DNA of 64,000 nt from Lentinus brumalis (taxonomy: Eukaryota; Basidiomycota; Agaricomycetes; Polyporales; Polyporaceae), in the NCBI GenBank assembly GCA_001792895.1, contig MARA01000073.1:1-64000 (forward strand), written 5' to 3'. This document shows, piece after piece, positions 57,520 through 64,000 of the stretch. The position numbers and the translations under genes were made by a program. The notes beneath the pieces were generated by a model. It searched no databases, was not told the origin of the DNA, and worked only from the letters and a program-made list of their open reading frames with translations. The stretch's first letter is position 1; each line of letters opens with the position of its first letter.

Positions 57520-60500
57520 AACTACCCCTGCGCGAGCCAATTTCTCCCGTGTCTTATCCTCGTCGCGCTACTCCACCATGCCCACTTGCATGTCTGCGCT
57601 CCTTCCGCCAGAGCCTCTATCCATACGCCCTCGACAGAGACACCCGTCTCATCCCCTCACTCCTGCGCAACTCGTGCCTCCGCTCGCCGTCCGCTGCAGA
57701 CGCGGACATCCATCCTACTCGCGCATCTCTTGCGCCCTTCTCTCCTGCCCGTGTCCCTCCGCAATCTCCGCCGGCTTTGATCTCCCATGTGTCCTCAGCT
57801 TACCAGGTAACCTTCGCTCTCAGACCGCGTGGACGCAACGTAAGTTGCGTTCAAGTACAGGTGCGTGTCTGCGCCGCCCTATTGCTCTTCGCACGCAGCT
57901 CATGTCTCGCGAAGCGCCTTGCATGTATTGACCGGTACGTCCACATCGTTTTTTATGCACGTCTACGCCACGCCATCACGCCCACGGCAACCCCGGCCAC
58001 GTCTGCCCCACTCCTGCGCCCTCTCAGCCTCGCATCTCCGCTCATTCCATGCGTGTCACACACAAGTCCGCCCGCGCCACACAATGCCATCGCACGAGTT
58101 CGAGCTCCAAGCCATCCTCGACTCTCGCTCGTCTCCCTCCCCTCTCCTGCGCTGCTCGCCGTACATACTTCTGCGCTACGAACTGCCGGCAGTCCAGACC
58201 ACGCACTCGGCGCATGGCCCCTCTCTCTCCACATCGTGCGTATGTAGTACTATGGAGCACGCACTCGGTATCAGTACTCACGCCGCGGTCCTCAGCTCAC
58301 GGATGCACACAGCGAAGGCGTCGACTGGAGTCCGGGACGCGCACCACAGGACGACACACGCTCTTCTGTCCGAGGCGACGCGGAGACGTCCAGGTCAGCG
58401 CGTCGCACCGAAGCACGAGCACCGAGGGATCAGCATGTGCGTTCCCCAGCGGGACACGGAGGACCGTGCCTGTTCAATAACCGGTACGGTCCACGTCAGC
58501 CCATCGCACAGCCCCATCAAGCGAAGGATGAGCGACGTACCCGCAAGCCGAGCAACGCGCGGCATCCCCCACGCTGTTCTCAGTCGCTGCTGAGTAGTGA
58601 GCATGAAGTCCGCAGCGCACACAGAAGGTGAACAAACATACGTATCTGCGTCCTCCGACTTCGAGCCCCGTCTCCGGCTTCGAGCCGCGTACCGGGCTGC
58701 ATCGGCCACAGAGGTGAGCAAGGTGAGTCCTGAGCGGACAGATAAGGGTACGTACCATGACGCCTGCGCGCTGCAGCGCCCAACAGCGGTCTGACTGCGA
58801 CAGCGACAGCGGCGGGCACGAGCTCGTTCATGGCGGCAACGGCAAGAGCACGTCAGCGGGGTCTTGGGGACGGGATGGGAGACGAGCGGCGAGGTCAGAC
58901 GTACGCCCGTCTGGCCCTACTCCGCGCGTCCAGCAGCCGCACCCTCGAATCTCCGCACGGACACGGTGTGCGCACTGCGGACGGCAGACACTACCGCTCC
59001 AGTCCCAGGAGGCCGTGCTCGGTCGACAAGATGCATGGGAGGGCGACCCCGGCTGCACACGCTACGTCAGCACGTCGGATAAGCTCGATGAACAGAGCAC
59101 GTACGAGCGGAGTCCGAGTCCGAGTGCGAACGGGCACGGCTGGTCGCGGTCGCTGCGGCCTGTCCTGATTCCTGAACACACAGCGGTGAGCGTGAGGACG
59201 CGGAGAGTGCACAAGCAGTGGGAGAGCGTACCTGCGGGCTCGGACCTGCGTATCTATCGCGTACTGCCCTCTGCTCAGAAGTGAGCTGCAGTGGCACGGT
59301 TACCGGACGAGGCAGAACAGGTACGTACCTTCATGCGCCGCGACAGCACCGGATCATAGTCCCACGGCTGAGCACCATCGACACCGGCAGCTCTCTGCGA
59401 CGATGTCGAGGAGGGCGGCGAGCCGCGACGCTGAGGAGAGCTATGGGAAGCACGTCAGCATGGCGTCGGGACGGGGACTGGAAAGGAGGACGGGTGGGTG
59501 ACGAGCGGTGCACTCGGAGGTACGCACAACCTTGTTGCTCTTGCTTGACAGCGTACTCACATTCACGCTGTCCCGCAGCGTCGTCCTCCGACCTACAACG
59601 CGTCAGTAGAGCGACGGGAGGGAGGAAGGCAACACGAAGACATACCATACGGTGGGAGAGGAGAGGAGAGGAGGGAGAGGAGGGAGAGGAGGGAGAGGAG
59701 GGACAGCGCAACGAGGAAAGGTGGGTGCGTGTCCGTCTCCCGCACCTGTCTCTGGCATATGTGCCAGCGGGGTGCGGGTGCGGCAGTGTCCGGACACGGC
59801 GCTCGGTTCGCGGTTTGACGTGAGGAATGCAGCCGCTGCGCTGCCCGGCTTCGATGTAAGTATGTACGGGCCCTGCAACTGCCTAGACTCGTGCTCACAA
59901 GAACGTCTGTTCCAGCAGCTTGAAGCTCGAGTCTTTGAATGGGAATAAGCCCATTGCCCGAATCCCTGTGTCCCGCAGTACTGTCTTCAAGACGGTGTGT
60001 GCGTGCTGCTGCCTGCATCCTCAAAGCGGGCACAGGGGACGGTGGATGGCAAGACGGAAGCTCAAAGACACGAAGCACGGTTCCTGCTTGATGTGGCGGC
60101 AACTTGGGAGTCCGGGTGACTCGGAGGAGGGACAGCAATGCTGGAACCTCGGGAGCGGCCACGACGGACTCGATTGACCATCCGGGCGACGTCCGTGCGT
60201 AGATATGTTGACGATCCGTCCACAGGTGACCCAGATTCGCGCTTTATCAAGTACATGGGAATGGTGATTCTTCCTTCTGCGGATTGCTACAACTTCGAGC
60301 GCGTCCGACTCGTCGCGTTGTGTGTGCTTCAAGCTATCTCCCGTGCGTTTCCGTCGACTTGAATTTGTGTAAGCACTGGTACAGGATGACACGCGTACCT
60401 CTGGAAGCTGAGCCTGCTCAGTTACGATTACTTGTGCCCCGGGCAGCTTGTAGGATGGCTTCGGACGATTGCGAGCATGCTTCGGGTACCTGGGGCAGCT

Positions 60501-63500
60501 CCGAGTTGGCGGCTCTAAGGGTTCTGCATGACGCGGGACAGCGACCGGCATCACAGGAACCGAGCAGAGTATCATAGAAGTGTGTCAGAGATATCCCATT
60601 TGCTGGATATCTGACATCCTACTGCCCTATCTGGGATATGTACTGCAATTCATTTGAAGGGTGCAGTGAAGCTAGTATGCAGACTCAGACTAGAGTTGTG
60701 CTGCGTGCGGGACCATGAATGATTCATGTCTCAGCATGCCCGCCCAGATCGTCTGTCTACTACATGTATGTCTACTTCAAACGGCAAATGGCCGTCGTCA
60801 ACCTATGTCTGTGCCAGTGCTGTGAGTTGGCATCACAATCGACCAATTGAGGGATGGTCCCTGTGAAACGGGGCTCTCCGTCCTCGACGGGCGAACCTGC
60901 AAGCAATCGAGTGAAAGAGCAGCCCATTAGACACTCGCCTGGAAGCAGGGAAGCATAGGAACGGCACCCTGATGTGCAGCGTGCGTACCAAAAGACCGCG
61001 TGCGAACAAGACGGCTGGCTGGGAGAGTATCCTGAAACGGAATCATCGATGGCTGGCTGCTGCAAAGCATCAGCCTACCGGGGCTCGCAAGAGTATTCAA
61101 CGACGTGCGCAGTGCCCGCATCCAAAAGAGCAGGTAGACACGAGTGAGCTGGCCGGTCAATTGACTCGAAGAAGCGTCTTAAGGCCATGTCCAAGCCCGC
61201 GTGATGGCGGGAATATGCTCGATATCCAGGCGAAATGTTTCTGAATGCGGTAGGCCAGCTCCATTCGTAAAACCTCGTCTCGGAAGATCATTGAACACTC
61301 ACTTCTCGCTGCAGTATTAGCTATCACACTGGGAAACAGAGACATCTTTCTCCCGCCATGATCGCATCCGAGTACGGGTATTGACCATGTCATGCGCTGT
61401 GCAAAATCGTCAAGTACACGAGGATCCGCTCACGGTGACATGCACATATGCAAGCGTGGCCTTGAATGCTTTCGTCCTGCGGCAATGTCCGCACCGGTCT
61501 CGGGAGGCGGAGAACTCGAGAGCTAGACCTGAACCATGCAACATAGGTGTTCTACCCAACGGTACACTGGCAGTAAAGGGCTGTAAATTCGCGCTCGACG
61601 TTGTATGCCAGATTGGCTGGCCAATAGAAAGTATGATTGTGGGCTGCATAGTATCAGAATACTATTGCGATGTCTCAAGTTAAGAGCAAGCATACATGCG
61701 CCCGCGTGTTCAGCCTCCGGGAGTCCCGGCATGCGATCAAGTCACGAGAAGTCCAGCCGCATAGAGTGAGTTCCGCGGCGGAGAGCTTCGCCCGGAGAGG
61801 CGATCGGGCATCTAGAAAGCAAGAGACTGTCATCTCCCGGCCTATTCTGCCGGCGCAAAGCCTCTCCGCAATCAGCCCAAATGTGGTACGTACTGACAAG
61901 GAACGAACCAGATGAGGCCAAATATGAGCATGCCTTCGCACGCCGGGCCACAAGCTCGACGGTCAGTGGGTTCCCGACATGCGAGAGCGACCAATCCTGT
62001 TCGCAGTACGCTGCACTGTGGAGGTCAGCAATTGCAGTTCAGATTTGTGCTGCGCTTTTCCCTTCAAGGATCTGCGCACAGACACCGGGCTGACGTCTGG
62101 TCCAGTTCACCAAGAGTCAGAGAGATCCCGTGCATGGATATTAGCAGATACTCACCCAGTAAAAGCCGAGACACACTAGTCTTCGCTTCCGGGAGGACAG
62201 GGCCACTCAAAGACCCTGCAAGTTCCGTCAGTGCATCAGCACATTGAAGCTCGAGCTGGGAGACGTTGCTTGCCTGCTCTGACGAGTTACGCTTCCCAGG
62301 AGTGTGCCACCGTCCCAGTTCCGGCTATTGCAGTACTTCCGCATCACGACAGGTTGTCGCCCTCTCGCCCTCCCATCCTCCCGAGTCGCGTCCTCTCACC
62401 ACTCTCCCAGCCTGTTCTGTACTCTCATGTTACGATCATCTCTCCGACTGTGCTTCCGGGGCGCGCTCCTGCACAGCGAGCGTCCTTGGAGCCGGTCTTG
62501 ATGACAGGACAGCTCGAGGCGAAGGTGATCCGAGGAGTGTCGGTCTCGGCCGCGGTCTGTTCTCGTCAAGATATCATAGAGCCGTGCAAACCGGAGGATG
62601 TTGCTCGGAGGGTGATGACGAACGGGAACAGTGATGGAAGTCTGTATAATCCGAAACACGTGTCAGAATGCCGTTCCCAAACAGTCCCAGACCGAGAGCT
62701 TACCATGTAAGTATCTCGAGTAGATCTTACTCTTCGGAGGAGCATGGAGTGCTCGAAGAGGATTCAGCTGAAACGCGCACTGCGGAGCAGTACATTACAC
62801 GGTGAGAAATGAGGTGACTGAGAAAGGTGAAGGTCGTCAACATTCCGACCTATTTGCCGGCCTAAACAGGCGCGATAATCACCGGAAACGCACCGGTTGT
62901 GCGTGCATACAAGCAGGCCGTATACTAGCCAAGACTGTGCTGAATGGCCGGTGTGACTGAGGCTCCAGTCGTGACAAGCAGGCCGCGCCCCGTGCCATGC
63001 TAGCAGGTCTGGAGCCGCACGTCAAGACGGCGTATTCCTGCAAGATCTGCCGGTATATTTGCACCGGATTGCTGCCTCTGCACAGCTGAGGTCATCAGTC
63101 GTCGTTCTGAACTTTCAAACTGCAGCTGACGGCCAGCTTGAAGGGCTGAAGTCCTGTGCAACCTCCTGGTGATTCTCATCGGATGCCTGTACCGTAGCTG
63201 CAGCTCAGAAATATCAGATACATGATCACCAGTCCTAATGCGTGAGGTACGTACATTTCGTGGCTCGAAACATGCTGCTTTTTGCGTCCGGTAAGTATGC
63301 AAGGAACGCTCGAGGACCCTGCAAATTCCGTTACCGTGTCAATGCACTGAAGCTCAACATAGACAGGCCGCTTACCTGCTCTATTGAACGGCTCGCCGGT
63401 GCCGCTACACCGTCACTTTACCTCCCTCCCGCCCTCTCTTCTTCCCGTCTTCCCATCTTCTCCCCAAATCGTTCTCCTGTCGTCTCGTCCTCCCGTCATC

Positions 63501-63568
63501 GCATCCTCTCGTCTCGAGTGTCATCTCTCGCCTCGCCGCCGCCTCTCCCAGCGCTTTCCCCGCCTCCC
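57520..63568. other. Long region without a recognisable gene
   Basis: Six kilobases with many short overlapping frames on both strands. Two segments, about 62190-62260 and 63300-63358, are related (GACCCTGCAA-TTCCGT, then CA-TGAAGCTC), pointing to an old duplication. A GGGAGA-rich purine tract lies at 59651-59705. I see no intact gene, RNA or transposon end. Confidence 0.4.
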
Positions 63569-64000
63569 ATGCCGCCTGCGCCTCAAGATCCCTTCCGACC
63601 GGTCCTCCCAAGCGTTTCCAAGAGGGTGAAGAACGAGAATACGACGAAAGCTCGCGACAATATGGTCGCCGTCGTCGACCGGAAACTGGGTGAGTTTCAT
63701 CGCGGTGCTCGAGATCCAGGCTCGTGCTGACGAATTGGACAAGCTGCTCATGCGAACGGTCAGTCGGTCGCAATGGGCTGGTCAAAAAGAACGTACACAA
63801 AGATGGTCGCCGCTGGCCACAAGATCGTCGGGTTCCCGGAGACGGAAGTCTTCACGCACCCGAACTACATTCGAGGCGGCATCTCGAAGCTCGAGGAGCT
63901 GACGGCGAAGTGGGTGAGCGGAGAGATCTCGTTTGCGGATGCGACAGAGAACGACGTACGCAATGCAGAGCGCAACCGTGTTGCACGGGGTGCCTTCCCG
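63569..64000 (+). CDS. Unrecognised gene, 5' end, truncated by the window
   Basis: Exon 1 63569-63689 (MPPAPQDPFRPVLPSVSKRV) and exon 2 from 63744 are joined by a 54-nt GT-AG intron in phase. Exon 2 reads AHANGQSVAMGWSKRTYTKM, VGFPETEVFTHPNYIRGGI, then SKLEELTAKW and ENDVRNAERNRVARGAF, open to the last base. Composition and continuity look like a real conserved protein, but I do not recognise it. Confidence 0.6.

Overview
The window looks like genomic DNA of a filamentous basidiomycete, most likely an agaricomycete. Genes have many short introns (about 45-70 nt, GT-AG), and the gene families fit: a KDZ transposase, an N-terminally helical NACHT/STAND protein, an F-box protein, a Ulp1-DDE transposon and a tyrosine-recombinase (DIRS-type) retrotransposon. 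About two thirds of the 64 kb is mobile DNA, much of it nested. The only clearly intact host gene I recognise is a dynein light chain (LC8) at 54.9-55.25 kb.

1-24.65 kb. The left third is a giant near-perfect inverted repeat: arms 1-11469 and 12571-24040, about ten differences by eye, spacer about 1.1 kb. The right arm lies inside a complete KDZ-superfamily transposon, 11794-24647 (12.85 kb). It has degenerate terminal inverted repeats and an exact 8-bp target duplication (GCGGAGAG). It sits inside a NACHT/STAND gene on the minus strand, and removing it together with one duplication copy rejoins that gene in frame. The left arm is a second, inverted copy that lacks the 777-bp terminal segment and joins directly to the end of the surviving STAND sequence at 11469/11470. 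Each copy carries a KDZ transposase (10 exons, 794 aa, intact on the left, frameshifted on the right), a 667-aa protein, a 234-aa protein, an Ala/Pro-rich protein and a small ORF.

24.65-31.4 kb. This holds the 5' two thirds of the STAND gene, further broken by an 800-bp hAT-type element with an exact 8-bp duplication (ATTCGATG), then a frameshifted F-box gene and a 183-bp foldback MITE.

31.4-49.3 kb is a transposon cluster. It contains a 2.4-kb LTR element with no coding capacity (209-bp LTRs, CACAG duplication). Next is a 5.9-kb TA-flanked DNA transposon whose product appears to be one Ulp1 protease-DDE transposase fusion; one TA-flanked MITE sits in its left terminal repeat and another in its transposase. 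Last is an apparently intact Ngaro-like tyrosine-recombinase retrotransposon with A1-B1-A2-B2 split direct repeats.

49.3-64 kb is mostly host DNA: a disordered/coiled-coil multi-exon locus on the minus strand, LC8, an N-terminal scrap resembling a GMC oxidoreductase, a long stretch without recognisable genes, and the 5' end of an unrecognised gene running off the right edge.

All coordinates and comparisons were made by reading the sequence. No alignment, homology search or structure prediction was run.
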